From: Endozoicomonas sp965261315
GTDB lineage: Bacteria; Pseudomonadota; Gammaproteobacteria; Pseudomonadales; Endozoicomonadaceae
DNA: 64,000 bases
NCBI GenBank assembly: GCA_965261315.1
Contig: CBDHDM010000124.1
Location: 1-64,000 of the forward strand
Reading direction: 5' to 3'
Shown here: positions 1 through 9,172 of the stretch, piece by piece
How the letters are laid out: each line of letters begins with the position of its first letter
Position numbering within the stretch: position 1 is the stretch's first letter
Notes under the pieces: model-generated
Database searches by the model: none
Seen by the model: only the letters and a program-made list of their open reading frames with translations
What the model was told of the DNA's origin: nothing
Translations under genes and position numbers: made by a program

Positions 1-240
1 AAGCTGTCCTTGTTCTGTCGTGCATCCCTGAATAATGGAATCACTCTCCAGCGCTTTCCACTTGAGCTTTAGATTTGTTGGAGAATCAAAAGGCACTGAG
101 TCAGAGTTTCGAGAATTTCCATGCTGAGCAGGGTATGGCGTCTGTGCCAGTCTGGAGAATTCTTTTTCTTCCGCAACGGCAACCTGAAAAGACAGCGCGG
201 ATAGCCAACCCAGATAGCAATAAAACAATAGTGAGCGCAT
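1..240 (-). CDS. Partial gene for a secreted protein, cut by the window edge
   Basis: An open frame begins at an ATG (bases 240-238) on the minus strand and runs off the left edge without a stop, giving 80 codons. The first 23 residues look like a Sec signal peptide: a short basic start (MRSLLFYCYLGW), a hydrophobic core and a likely cleavage after AVA (residues 21-23). The mature start is polar and rich in Ser, Pro and Asp. I do not recognise the family from these residues. The gene diverges from the TetR gene at 326, and palindromic operator-like sites lie between them, so that regulator may control it. The continuous frame and signal peptide support a real gene; its function is unknown. 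Confidence 0.55.
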   Translation of the reverse strand, partial: MRSLLFYCYLGWLSALSFQVAVAEEKEFSRLAQTPYPAQHGNSRNSDSVPFDSPTNLKLKWKALESDSIIQGCTTEQGQL

Positions 241-264
241 GATGCTAAAATTACCTTTCTTATT

Positions 265-314
265 ATTAATGAAGTCGCATTAATACAAACACTAATTTAA
301 TGTAAGTACATTAA
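265..314. promoter_or_regulatory. Two operator-like palindromes between divergent genes
   Basis: Two inverted repeats sit upstream of the TetR gene. The first (265-284) has 7-base arms ATTAATG/CATTAAT around a 6-base centre. The second (297-314) is perfect, with arms TTAATGTA/TACATTAA around AG. TetR dimers bind such sites, and the second ends only 11 bases before the TTG start, a position suited to autorepression. A site of similar spacing precedes the related TetR gene near 15.8 kb. The symmetry is seen directly; binding is inferred. Confidence 0.5.
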
Positions 315-325
315 TCAATACCATT

Positions 326-1006
326 TTGGGACAACGATCTGTGCAGGCAACAAAGACAACCGATAATAAAGTGCCAGATACAAGCACCCGTAAGAAAATT
401 CTTGATGTAGCGGAACAGCTTATGGCAGAGAAAGGGGTTGACGGTGTAACACTGAATGAGATTGTCCGAAAATCAGGGCAACGAAATGCTTCTGCCCTGC
501 AATATCACTTTGGTGGAAAACCTGGGCTGGTTCAGGCCATCTTTGATAAACACACCCCCGCGATTGAAGCAAGGAGGGTGGTTTATCTCAATCAGCTTTC
601 TTCACCACCAAGATTAAGAGAGATCATTAACGCTCTGATACTCCCCCTGGTTGAGGAAATGGATAATCCAGATGGTGGTAAAGACTACCTTCTGTTCATT
701 GCCAGAATACAGCACCATTCATTGATAAATCAGGCTGAAGCAGATAGAGAGCACCACCCTTCACTGGAAAGGGTTGGCACTCTGTTACGTAAATTCAATA
801 AAGAAAAGTCAATCCAGCAGTGCGAACTCAGGGCAGCTATGATACGAAACACTCTGTTACATAATCTGGCTGACTACTGTCAACGCAGCAAACATGATCC
901 AGAATTTGATCACTCCTGCCGGAAACATTTTATTGAACTGCTAATCAATTCCTTGATGACTATTTTGAAGCCACCACCTGAAAGCCTTAATAAAAATATC
1001 TGCTAA
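326..1006 (+). CDS. TetR/AcrR-family transcriptional regulator
   Basis: This is a 226-residue protein with a TetR-type helix-turn-helix at about residues 23-70, including the family-typical segment SALQYHFGGKPGLVQAIF. The C-terminal half is helical and would form the ligand-binding and dimer domain. The given start is TTG at 326; GTG at 341 is an equally plausible start, and the DNA-binding domain is complete from either. The protein resembles the TetR encoded at 15148-15801 (shared AEK.IAEKG and QYHFG.(K/R).GL elements), so the two are paralogues or close relatives. Likely targets are its own promoter and the divergent secreted-protein gene. The ligand is unknown. Confidence 0.85.
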   Translation: MGQRSVQATKTTDNKVPDTSTRKKILDVAEQLMAEKGVDGVTLNEIVRKSGQRNASALQYHFGGKPGLVQAIFDKHTPAIEARRVVYLNQLSSPPRLREIINALILPLVEEMDNPDGGKDYLLFIARIQHHSLINQAEADREHHPSLERVGTLLRKFNKEKSIQQCELRAAMIRNTLLHNLADYCQRSKHDPEFDHSCRKHFIELLINSLMTILKPPPESLNKNIC

Positions 1007-1014
1007 ATTGATTA

Positions 1015-1047
1015 GCCATCAGCCTTATTCCATCAAGGGCTGATGGC
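1015..1047. terminator. Strong hairpin between convergent genes
   Basis: A perfect 10-base stem (GCCATCAGCC / GGCTGATGGC) with a 13-base loop lies between the stops of the convergent TetR and pepN genes. The position suits a bidirectional terminator, although there is no long T-run on either side. Confidence 0.5.
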
Positions 1048-1061
1048 AATACTCCTATCTC

Positions 1062-3758
1062 TTACAAACTTTTAGTAACGACCTCATAGACATCAGAAGA
1101 CAGGCCCGGTGTGGCTTTAATTCTCTCCAGTGCTTTGCGCATCCGCTCACGGCACCCGGGCTCAAATTTACGCCAGCGCGTCAGAGGCGTCATCAGTCGT
1201 GAAGCAATTTGCGGATTTTTCTTATCAAGATCCAGCAGTTGATCCGTCAGGAACTCATACCCTAATCCATCTGGTCGGTGAAATTGCTTCATGTTACTGG
1301 CAAAACCACCCATCACCGAACGTAGCTTGTTTGGGCTGCCCGCATCGAATACGTCATGCTGCATCAACATCAGAATATGTTCCAGAGTACCCAGCGATGG
1401 GCTGGAAGCCTGGACGGAAAGCCATTGATCCATCACATTGGTATCGTCCTGGTAACGCTCAAGGAAATCAGCCAGCACTTCGTCGACCAACTCTCTATCC
1501 TGATGACCGGCATTTATGATCGAAGCCAGTGCGGCAAAGCGGTCCGTCATATTGGATGCGCCGTGATATTGCTGCTCAGCCAGCGCCAAAGCACCTTTAC
1601 CTTCCAGACTGGTTAGATAGGACAGGCCGATATTTTTCAGAGTACGCTCAGCAATATCTTCCGCTTCAGGACGATAGGGTTTGCTGATGCTCAATGCACG
1701 CCACAATGCTTCGAATTCATCTCTATTAGCTTCGGCAATGGCATTTTTCACCTGCAGGCGAGCCTGATGAATAAATTGCGGATAAACCTCAACAGCCTGT
1801 TCAGCAAGAGATGCTTCCGATGGCAGTAACAGCATCTCAGCCTTTACCGCAAGATCAAGAGAGTCATCACTGATGATAGTACCAAATGCATTGATCAAGC
1901 TTTGATCAGGACGGCAATCCTTGCCCTGCTCCATGGCCGCAACCATTTCGTCAATCACGCCACTGGCCAATCGCTGACTGGCATCCCAGCGATTAAAGTG
2001 GTCGCTGTCATTCTCCATCATGAACAACAGGTCTTCACGGGAATATTCATACCTCACACGCACCGGTGCTGAGAAGCCCCGTAAAATGGAAGGCAGCGGC
2101 CGCTCTTCAACATTCTCAAAGGTGAATATTTCTTTTTCCTGCTTTACATCCAGAACCAGATCCGTATCTCCAGACTGATTCAGTGCCAGATCATCACCCT
2201 CACCATCCAGAAGACCTACACGAACCGGAATATGGAATGGTAGCTTTTCCTTCTGACCTGGCGTTGGAGGACAGGATTGTTCGATGACCAACTGATACTG
2301 TTTTTTCTCTTCATCATACTCATCACTGACTGTCAGAACCGGTGTACCTGCCTGACTGTACCAGCGACGAAACTGCACCAGATCCCGTCCAGAAGCATCT
2401 TCCATCGCTTTGACAAAATCTTCACAGGTAACGGCCTGACCATCATGCCGTTCAAAGTAAAGATCAGACCCTTTACGAAAATCGTCTGCCCCCAGAATTC
2501 CATGAATCATCCGAACCACTTCTGCACCCTTCTCATAGACGGTAACGGTGTAGAAATTGGAAATTTCAATAAATGACTCAGGTCTTATCGGATGAGCCAT
2601 TGGCCCGGCATCTTCCGCAAACTGAGCGGTACGAAGGACATTGACATCCTCAATCCGTTTTACGCCCCGGGAATTCATATCAGCAGAAAATTCGGAATCC
2701 CGGAAAACAGTGAACCCTTCCTTAAGACTCAACTGAAACCAGTCCCGACAGGTCACCCGGTTGCCGGACCAGTTGTGAAAATATTCGTGGGCAACAATCG
2801 CTTCAACCCGCTGAAAACGGGCATCTGTCGCTGTTTCAGGGCTGGCCAGCACACAGGCTGAATTAAAGATATTCAGCCCTTTGTTCTCCATGGCCCCCAT
2901 ATTGAAATGGTCGACAGCAACAATCATGAATATGTCCAGGTCGTATTCCCGGCCATAAACTTCTTCATCCCATTTCATGGACTTCTTCAGCGAGATCATC
3001 GCATGATCACACTGGTCTATATTGTGGGCTTCCGTAAAGATTCGCAGGGTTACTTCGCGACCACTCATGGTGGTGAAATGATCTTCAACATGCTGCAGGT
3101 CGCCCGCTACCAGCGCAAACAGATAACCGGGCTTTTTAAATGGGTCTTCCCACGTCACCCAGTGCCTGTCATTCCCCAGCTCGCCACGGTCAATTTCATT
3201 ACCATTCGAGAGCAATACCGGGTAAGCCGACTTATCCGCAACAATTTTTGTAGTAAAACGGGACATGACATCCGGTCGATCCAGGTAGTAGGTAATCTTT
3301 CGAAAGCCTTCTGCCTCACACTGGGTACAGAACATACCGTTGGATTTATAGAGCCCCTCCAGTGACGTGTTGTCCTGAGGCTTAATCCTGCAGACGGTTT
3401 TCAGCAAAAAGCGATCCACTGACGCCTTGATTTTCAGGTAGCTACCTTCAATGCTGAAATCGGAAAAAGGGGTTTCATCGACCTCAACCGAGATAAGCTC
3501 AAGGTCATCGCCCACCAGCACAAGTTCTGGAAGACTGTCTGCAGACACGTTGTTTTTACCTGTCCCGCCACCCGACTGGTCAGACATCTCGCCAGACTTA
3601 TTATCAAAAGAGTTACGATGAACACTTAAAACCGAGGTGACCATGGCATGATCTTCAAACAGGTCGAAGGTCAGATCGGTATGATCAATCCAGTAGTCAG
3701 GTGCCTGATAATCTTTCAGATAAATCGCTTTTGGTTGCGAGTCTTTCATCTTGTTCAT
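1062..3758 (-). CDS. pepN: Aminopeptidase N (M1 zinc metallopeptidase)
   Basis: This cytoplasmic M1-family enzyme removes N-terminal residues from peptides. The 898-residue protein shows the exopeptidase signature GAMEN (288-292), the zinc site HEYFH (324-328) and the third zinc ligand E347 in LKEGF. The length fits bacterial PepN (E. coli about 870). A low-complexity stretch at about residues 50-76, rich in Ser, Gly and Asn, looks like a small insertion in the N-terminal beta domain. A second Met at codon 4 is an alternative start. The gene heads a minus-strand block with DUF2797, YeaC-like, rhomboid and NAD kinase genes, a conserved order that I recall from Pseudomonas. It appears intact. 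Confidence 0.95.
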   Translation of the reverse strand: MNKMKDSQPKAIYLKDYQAPDYWIDHTDLTFDLFEDHAMVTSVLSVHRNSFDNKSGEMSDQSGGGTGKNNVSADSLPELVLVGDDLELISVEVDETPFSDFSIEGSYLKIKASVDRFLLKTVCRIKPQDNTSLEGLYKSNGMFCTQCEAEGFRKITYYLDRPDVMSRFTTKIVADKSAYPVLLSNGNEIDRGELGNDRHWVTWEDPFKKPGYLFALVAGDLQHVEDHFTTMSGREVTLRIFTEAHNIDQCDHAMISLKKSMKWDEEVYGREYDLDIFMIVAVDHFNMGAMENKGLNIFNSACVLASPETATDARFQRVEAIVAHEYFHNWSGNRVTCRDWFQLSLKEGFTVFRDSEFSADMNSRGVKRIEDVNVLRTAQFAEDAGPMAHPIRPESFIEISNFYTVTVYEKGAEVVRMIHGILGADDFRKGSDLYFERHDGQAVTCEDFVKAMEDASGRDLVQFRRWYSQAGTPVLTVSDEYDEEKKQYQLVIEQSCPPTPGQKEKLPFHIPVRVGLLDGEGDDLALNQSGDTDLVLDVKQEKEIFTFENVEERPLPSILRGFSAPVRVRYEYSREDLLFMMENDSDHFNRWDASQRLASGVIDEMVAAMEQGKDCRPDQSLINAFGTIISDDSLDLAVKAEMLLLPSEASLAEQAVEVYPQFIHQARLQVKNAIAEANRDEFEALWRALSISKPYRPEAEDIAERTLKNIGLSYLTSLEGKGALALAEQQYHGASNMTDRFAALASIINAGHQDRELVDEVLADFLERYQDDTNVMDQWLSVQASSPSLGTLEHILMLMQHDVFDAGSPNKLRSVMGGFASNMKQFHRPDGLGYEFLTDQLLDLDKKNPQIASRLMTPLTRWRKFEPGCRERMRKALERIKATPGLSSDVYEVVTKSL

Positions 3759-3834
3759 CCCACTATTTTTTTCATAAGCGAATGTTCTTCACAAGCGAAT
3801 CGGTTTTCTTAAAGGACACGTTGCAGGCAACGCT

Positions 3835-4806
3835 CTAAAGAACCGTCACGCTCACCTGATAAGCTGTATGTTTTCGAATATTGACCACGCCGGTATCAAA
3901 AATCAGGTATTGTCCCTTAATTCCCTGAAGGGTGCCTTCAATAAGAGGCTGCTTATCAAACGACTGTGATGTAACCTTGGCAGGGTATTCGAGCACTGGA
4001 TAATCTATATTAAGCACATTCGGCAGATCTGTTGTTTCAGACACTGAACCCGACGTTTTTCCAGACAACTTGCCCAGTAAAGGCTGTATCGCCTGAATCC
4101 CGAATTGCTCCTGCATTGCAGCAATTCGACTGCCATTCATATCCAGTAATTCAAGGGCACTTTCCTGTAAATCAAGAGGGTCAGCCGGTTCCTTCAGCAT
4201 AGCTCGCCAGTTGGTCCGGTCATTGATAAATTCCTTAAAAATAGTTTCCAACAGTCCTGACTGCTGACGTGTAGCTACCCGTATAAAAGGCATCGCCTGA
4301 CTGGCCCCCTGATCAATCCAGCGGGTTGGAATCTGGGTTGCCCGGGTAATGCCGACCTTTAGACCGGAGGAGTTTGCCAGATAGACGACATGGTCCGTCA
4401 TGCAGAATTTATCACCCCAGGCAGCATCACGGCAGGTTCCCTGGTCATAATGACATTTCTCCGGACTCATTATGCAGATATCACACTGAGGTAGCTTGCG
4501 AAAGCAGGGAAAACAGTAGCCCTGACTGAAACTTTTCTTCGTCTTTCTCCCGCAGTGACAACAATGAATTTCTCCCTGATACTGCATGGACAACTTGCGA
4601 CCCAGCAAATCATTCAGCGGCAATAACTGGTCTCCAACAGGCAGCTGATAAGTAACCTTATGCTTAGGGTTATCCTCAGAGCCCGCCAGAAGTTCAGTTT
4701 GCATTTTACTCAGCGAACCAGTGATCGTACTTTCGGACACACTTTCTTCTGACACAGTCATACTCTTACTTAATAATGTGGCTGCCGTTCTGGCAATAGC
4801 GGACAA
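3835..4806 (-). CDS. DUF2797 family protein
   Basis: This is a conserved protein of unknown biochemical role. Cysteine pairs in CHCGRK, CFPCF and CDIC suggest a zinc-binding part at about residues 77-115, followed by a GIY-YIG-like strand segment (VYLANSSGLKVGITR) and a Trp-Ile motif typical of DUF2797. The given start is TTG, giving 323 residues; the first 34 are low-complexity and may not be translated. An ATG at codon 16, or one at codon 35 (preceded by GAG), may be the true start. It lies 76 bases downstream of pepN's start on the same strand and just after the YeaC-like gene, probably cotranscribed. The family call is from the motif pattern. Confidence 0.8.
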   Translation of the reverse strand: MSAIARTAATLLSKSMTVSEESVSESTITGSLSKMQTELLAGSEDNPKHKVTYQLPVGDQLLPLNDLLGRKLSMQYQGEIHCCHCGRKTKKSFSQGYCFPCFRKLPQCDICIMSPEKCHYDQGTCRDAAWGDKFCMTDHVVYLANSSGLKVGITRATQIPTRWIDQGASQAMPFIRVATRQQSGLLETIFKEFINDRTNWRAMLKEPADPLDLQESALELLDMNGSRIAAMQEQFGIQAIQPLLGKLSGKTSGSVSETTDLPNVLNIDYPVLEYPAKVTSQSFDKQPLIEGTLQGIKGQYLIFDTGVVNIRKHTAYQVSVTVL

Positions 4807-4833
4807 AACGACACCAGGAAGATTCTTCCGGGC

Positions 4834-5154
4834 TCAGTTCTGAAAACGAAGAATGGTCGCATCTTCTGAAGCCTCTTCAACAGGAGCAGAGCCTTCAGCT
4901 GATAAAGAGCCTTCAGCTGCTAAAGAACTTGAATTAGAAGATTTGCTGCTGGATTTACACGCTGCTGGCATAAACCCCACACGCTGTGATTCAGGCAGAT
5001 TTTCGTGTTCATAGACTATGACCGCCTGAAGGCTGGCATCCCGCTCTTCTTCGGTCATAGAACGGCCATCAGGCCACTTACCCAGTTCCAGGGCCAATCT
5101 CAATGCCTGATGAATTGCAGGGGTCATCTTTTCAAGAAAAGCGTCTAACTGCAT
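4834..5154 (-). CDS. YeaC-like DUF1315 family protein
   Basis: This small 106-residue protein has the DUF1315/YeaC core at residues 1-65, including the motif LELGKWPDGR and an acidic helix after it (MTEEERDASLQAV). Residues 66-95 are a Ser- and Glu-rich tail (SSSKSSNSSSLAAEGSL) that is longer than in E. coli YeaC. The molecular role of the family is not known to me. It sits between the rhomboid and DUF2797 genes on the same strand. Confidence 0.75.
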   Translation of the reverse strand: MQLDAFLEKMTPAIHQALRLALELGKWPDGRSMTEEERDASLQAVIVYEHENLPESQRVGFMPAACKSSSKSSNSSSLAAEGSLSAEGSAPVEEASEDATILRFQN

Positions 5155-5223
5155 GTTGTTGAATCCTTTTCGCTTTCTACTTCAAAACACCTCGGGTCTG
5201 TACTCTTACAGAAAACCCGGTGG

Positions 5224-6099
5224 TTAGTTCTCAATATTTCGTTCTTTAAATAGCAAACCTGCAATAGCGCCCAACAAGCAGCCGGCAACAAGGCCACCGG
5301 TATGTGCAGCATTGGCCATATTGCCAAAGCCTATACTGCCCAACACCCCAGTATAACCAATCACCAGCCAGGCCAGCATAAAACCATAATAAAGGGGTGG
5401 CAGTCCAAACTGCCAGTGACGGTCAACCTTCTCCCGAGTCATGCAATAGCCCATTAAGCCATAAACAACACCGGAAAAGCCGCCAAAAATACTGTCATCT
5501 CCACCCCAGAAATATTGGGCAAAATTGGAAAGGACCGCACTAAAGACAATGATGGCTAACAAATGCAAACCACCCTGACGCACTTCAAGCCGACTTCCAA
5601 AAATATAAAGTGCCAGCATATTGAAAGCCAGATGAGTAAAGCCGAAGTGAAGAAATATTGGACTGATCAACCGCCAGTATTGCCCCTGCTCCAGCCCCAT
5701 GGACAGGCTGCCAAAGTAGAGGTAACCGTTAGCCACCTGGAAAGGGACAAACGAGAACCAGGACGTCGCATGCCAGTCTGCGCCTGCCCGCGTAATTAAT
5801 GCAACGACGAGACAGGCAGCGATAAACAAAAATGTTACCGGCATACGTTGCCAGGAAATTCCTTTGAGTATGCCGCCTGTATTCAGGCCTCTTCTGGGAG
5901 GAGCTGATGGTAGCTTCAGATCACCGGACTGCCACTGTTGATAAAGGCTGACAACCACATGAGACTTTTCTTCATTCTCTGTCCAGATTACCTGTTTGCC
6001 CGACTCTTCCGAAATTTTATGGGGAATCCCCTGTGCGTACAGAAACCAGGAAAGGTCGCTTAAATTGATATCTCCGGGGAGTTCCAGTGCCCTGTGCAT
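5224..6099 (-). CDS. glpG: GlpG-type rhomboid intramembrane serine protease
   Basis: This inner-membrane protease cleaves transmembrane segments of substrate proteins. The 291 residues contain an N-terminal cytoplasmic rhomboid-N-like domain (about 1-65) and about six membrane segments from residue 87 on. The catalytic serine is S209 in GGFSGVVYG and its partner is H266 in AAHTGG. The oxyanion-hole H156 and N160 are present in HFGFTHLAFN. Length and layout match E. coli GlpG (276 residues). The gene is in the pepN-nadK block; its substrate cannot be told from the sequence. Confidence 0.9.
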   Translation of the reverse strand: MHRALELPGDINLSDLSWFLYAQGIPHKISEESGKQVIWTENEEKSHVVVSLYQQWQSGDLKLPSAPPRRGLNTGGILKGISWQRMPVTFLFIAACLVVALITRAGADWHATSWFSFVPFQVANGYLYFGSLSMGLEQGQYWRLISPIFLHFGFTHLAFNMLALYIFGSRLEVRQGGLHLLAIIVFSAVLSNFAQYFWGGDDSIFGGFSGVVYGLMGYCMTREKVDRHWQFGLPPLYYGFMLAWLVIGYTGVLGSIGFGNMANAAHTGGLVAGCLLGAIAGLLFKERNIEN

Positions 6100-6193
6100 G
6101 GGTTAATTATCGGTCTCTTCTCTGGTTTACGTAGGCCGATTCCTAAAAGAAACCGGCGGCTGGTTGTCGGCTCTAAAAGCGAGCTGATCTACA

Positions 6194-7078
6194 TTAACAG
6201 CGTTCTTCCTGATAGTTCCAACGTAACTTGGAACGACAGGATTCATAGAAATTATGATTCAATGGATGCAAAAGCTTCAGTCGCTGAGATTTTTTATGAA
6301 TGGTAATTTCATCTCCGGGCGCCGACGTAATATGGATCTGACCATCGCAACTAATCTGTGGGTAAATCGTATTCTCGTGGCGAATAACCAGCTTCAGCTC
6401 ACTGTCCCCGTCCACAACCAGGGGGCGGTTAGTTAACATATGGGGGTACATAGGCACCAGGACAATCGCATCCAATCTTGGGTGCATAATGGGGCCTCCG
6501 CCAGAAAGCGCGTAAGCTGTCGACCCTGTAGGCGTGGCAATGATCAATCCATCCGCCCGTTGTTGATAGACAAACTGACCATCAATATACAGCTCAAACT
6601 CAATGATTCGTGTCGACTTACCGGGGTGAAGCACGACATCATTCAATGCATCTCCCTGGCCAATAACCTTCCCTTTCCGGCGCACACGGGCTTCCAGAAG
6701 AAACCGGCTTTCTGCCAGGTAGCGGCCTTCCAGAACCTCTGCCAGCTGGTCATCGAGTTCATCCGGTGAGATATCGGTCAGGAAGCCTAAACGGCCACGA
6801 TTGATGCCGATCACAGGAATATCGTAAAGAGCCAGTGTTCTGGCAGCCCCCAGCATGCTGCCATCACCACCCACAACAATCACCAGGTCACATTGTTGAC
6901 CCATTTGCTCACGACTGATCATGGTAAACGAGTGGCCGGGCAACAGGCTGTCCAGCTGCTCATCCAGAAGTACGGTTATCCCCCGCTTCTGCAGAAAGTC
7001 TGCCAGATGCCTTAGAGTATCCTCCACCTGAATACGCCCCTGGCGGCCGGTTACCCCGACAATTTTGAAGTGTTCCAT
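6194..7078 (-). CDS. nadK: NAD kinase
   Basis: This enzyme phosphorylates NAD+ to NADP+ in the cytosol. The 294-residue protein has the invariant GGDG motif (70-73), followed by NRGRLGFLTD near residue 100 and TPTGSTAYALSGGGP in the C-terminal domain, the pattern of the PpnK/NadK family. Its length equals that of other gammaproteobacterial enzymes. It diverges from the DUF1853 gene at 7125 across 46 bases, so the two promoters must overlap. Confidence 0.95.
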   Translation of the reverse strand: MEHFKIVGVTGRQGRIQVEDTLRHLADFLQKRGITVLLDEQLDSLLPGHSFTMISREQMGQQCDLVIVVGGDGSMLGAARTLALYDIPVIGINRGRLGFLTDISPDELDDQLAEVLEGRYLAESRFLLEARVRRKGKVIGQGDALNDVVLHPGKSTRIIEFELYIDGQFVYQQRADGLIIATPTGSTAYALSGGGPIMHPRLDAIVLVPMYPHMLTNRPLVVDGDSELKLVIRHENTIYPQISCDGQIHITSAPGDEITIHKKSQRLKLLHPLNHNFYESCRSKLRWNYQEERC

Positions 7079-7124
7079 AAACTCAGTGATGTCGCCTTAG
7101 AATGTGAGTTAGTATACGTTAGTC

Positions 7125-8132
7125 ATGAACGAATTTTTACATCAACCTACACATCATACTCTATATCAGGCACTGCAGTGGGTACAAAGCACTCCGCCAT
7201 TATTTAATCAGGCGGCAAGCCCTCTTTGTCTGGATCAGGCCTTACCTGTCGGCACAGAACCGCTTATTCCTGAGACAAGCCATCTGGATTTACTGGCCTG
7301 CCTTTTAAATAAGAAAGGAAACCCGCTGCTCGGTATTTTTTATGAAACCCTCTGGCAGTTTCTGCTGAACCAGCTTCCCGATAGTCAGGTAATAGCCGCT
7401 AACCTGCCGGTTAGCGGCGAGAAAAATGGGCAGCCCGCCACGCTGGGCGAATATGACCTTCTCTATCAGTTCAGAAAACAATTTATACACCGGGAACTGG
7501 CCGTCAAATTTTATCTGGGTATTCCTGGAGGGGATAAAGATTCTAAAAGTTCACCCTGGCAACATTGGGTAGGCCCAGGACTAAAAGACCGGCTTGATCG
7601 AAAAATGGATCGCTTACTTCATCATCAGACCTCACTGAGTGATACCAATGAAGGACAGGAGGCTCTGTTAAAACAGGGTATTGAGCGAGCAGTTCATAAA
7701 GAGATCCTGATACAAGGAAGGCTTTTCTACCCTCTTAACACGGCTGAAACAGCAACCATTCCACTGACAGAAATAGTCCAACCTGTTACCGAGTCTAAAA
7801 CCAGGCAAAACACACAACATTTATGCCAACCACCCGAGCTCTGCAACCCAGCCCATTTGAAAGGGTATTGGTTAACACAAAGCCAGTTTCTACTGATCAC
7901 CCAGTCAACCACTAAGCATTTGAGTTACCAGATCCCTCATAAAATTCAGTGGTTGAACCAGAACCCTGTTACAGAGCACCTCAATCATAATGAATTGATA
8001 CTCCAACTGAAACAATATAGAAGACCTGTTTACATAAGGGGAATCCATCAAACGTCGCAGTCTCCGTTGCAGTTGTTTATCGTGCCTGATGACTGGCCTG
8101 AGAAAGCCATGAAGGCCTCCGGGGAAATTTAA
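7125..8132 (+). CDS. DUF1853 family protein
   Basis: This 335-residue protein has the DUF1853 core: a helical N-terminus with LGIFYETLWQFLL, then LGEYDLL and, about 20 residues later, HRELAVKFYLG. The acidic and Lys-containing strands resemble a PD-(D/E)XK nuclease-like arrangement, but activity has not been shown as far as I know. It is transcribed away from nadK. It looks complete. Confidence 0.8.
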   Translation: MNEFLHQPTHHTLYQALQWVQSTPPLFNQAASPLCLDQALPVGTEPLIPETSHLDLLACLLNKKGNPLLGIFYETLWQFLLNQLPDSQVIAANLPVSGEKNGQPATLGEYDLLYQFRKQFIHRELAVKFYLGIPGGDKDSKSSPWQHWVGPGLKDRLDRKMDRLLHHQTSLSDTNEGQEALLKQGIERAVHKEILIQGRLFYPLNTAETATIPLTEIVQPVTESKTRQNTQHLCQPPELCNPAHLKGYWLTQSQFLLITQSTTKHLSYQIPHKIQWLNQNPVTEHLNHNELILQLKQYRRPVYIRGIHQTSQSPLQLFIVPDDWPEKAMKASGEI

Positions 8133-8185
8133 AGAACTTTCTACCCTATGGCCAAGTCCAACTGTGTAATCTCAAGGCATAAAGC

Positions 8186-8530
8186 ATGCTTTCATACAGA
8201 TATGATGAAACCAATGGCGGTCAAGCATTAACATTGTTTGGCGAGCTGTTGGGTGGCCGGGTATTTTGGCTGGAAGCAATAAACGAACCTCAGGGAGAAT
8301 GTGATATAAAAACAGCTTCGCCCTGGTCAATATTACTTGACAATATGGATCTTGATGATCTTTAAGACTTCATTCTGAGCGCAGACTATGATGATTTTGC
8401 ATGGCTAAGTGCGCCTGTAGAAAGTGGAAATGAAGGTGAAGCAAGAAAGCGCCTTTTACATGCACTCCCTCACATAACGACTGAAACCGGTCGTAAACAG
8501 ACAGATGAGCCGATAAAGGAATCATCCTGA
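8186..8530 (+). pseudogene. Small unrecognised ORF split by an in-frame TAA
   Basis: An ATG at 8186 opens a 59-codon frame ended by TAA at 8363-8365. The same frame continues without interruption to TGA at 8528-8530, giving 114 codons in all. The read-through product is acidic and Asp-rich around the stop (NMDLDDL, then DFILSADYDDFAW). AAGG lies 8 bases before the ATG. This suggests a small gene broken by a nonsense change, or a short 59-residue protein followed by chance open sequence. I do not recognise the family. Confidence 0.4.
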
Positions 8531-8595
8531 TTGGATGATTTCAGAAAATACAGGCATACTACGCCACCCTTCTATTTAGCCAATTATTCCCTCCT

Positions 8596-9168
8596 ATGAC
8601 TACCGAACAGACGCTGATGGAGCGCAGTGGCGCTCAATGTGAACTCTGCAGTTCAAAAGGTGACCTGAGTGTTTATCCTCTTCCTCCAGAGAGTAATGCC
8701 TCCAACCCGGATCAATGCGTTCTCGTTTGTGACCACTGTCTTGGACAGATCGAGCAACCGGATACGATAGATGCCAACCACTGGCGCTGCCTGAATGACA
8801 GCATGTGGAGTCAGATTCCTGCTGTTCAGGTAATGGCCTTCCGTCTTTTGCGTCGCCTTTCATCTGAAGACTGGGCTCAGGACTTGCTTGATATGATGTA
8901 CCTGGATGATGAAACCCGCCAGTGGGCAGAATCAGGGATCAACAGTGAAGAGTCCGAAGCCCCCACACTCGATAGCAATGGTAGCGTGTTAAGTGCTGGC
9001 GATACCGTCACCCTGATCAAGGATCTTCCGGTAAAAGGTGCCGGATTTACTGCCAAGCGCGGCACTGCCGTCAGAAACATTTCCCTGACCGGCAACCCTG
9101 AGCAAATTGAAGGCCGTGTGAATGGTGTCAGGATTGTTCTATTGACCCAATACCTGAAAAAGGCCTGA
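8596..9168 (+). CDS. PhnA/YjdM-family zinc-ribbon protein
   Basis: The 190-residue protein has an N-terminal zinc-ribbon-like part with CELCSS near residue 15 and CDHC near residue 48, and a C-terminal PhnA domain (about 125-190) containing the SH3-like strand pattern GDTVTLIKDLPVKGAG. This matches the family named for E. coli PhnA/YjdM, whose link with phosphonate use is historical; its precise role is unsettled. The stop lies 5 bases before the convergent aceK stop. Confidence 0.8.
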   Translation: MTTEQTLMERSGAQCELCSSKGDLSVYPLPPESNASNPDQCVLVCDHCLGQIEQPDTIDANHWRCLNDSMWSQIPAVQVMAFRLLRRLSSEDWAQDLLDMMYLDDETRQWAESGINSEESEAPTLDSNGSVLSAGDTVTLIKDLPVKGAGFTAKRGTAVRNISLTGNPEQIEGRVNGVRIVLLTQYLKKA

Positions 9169-9172
9169 AAGA

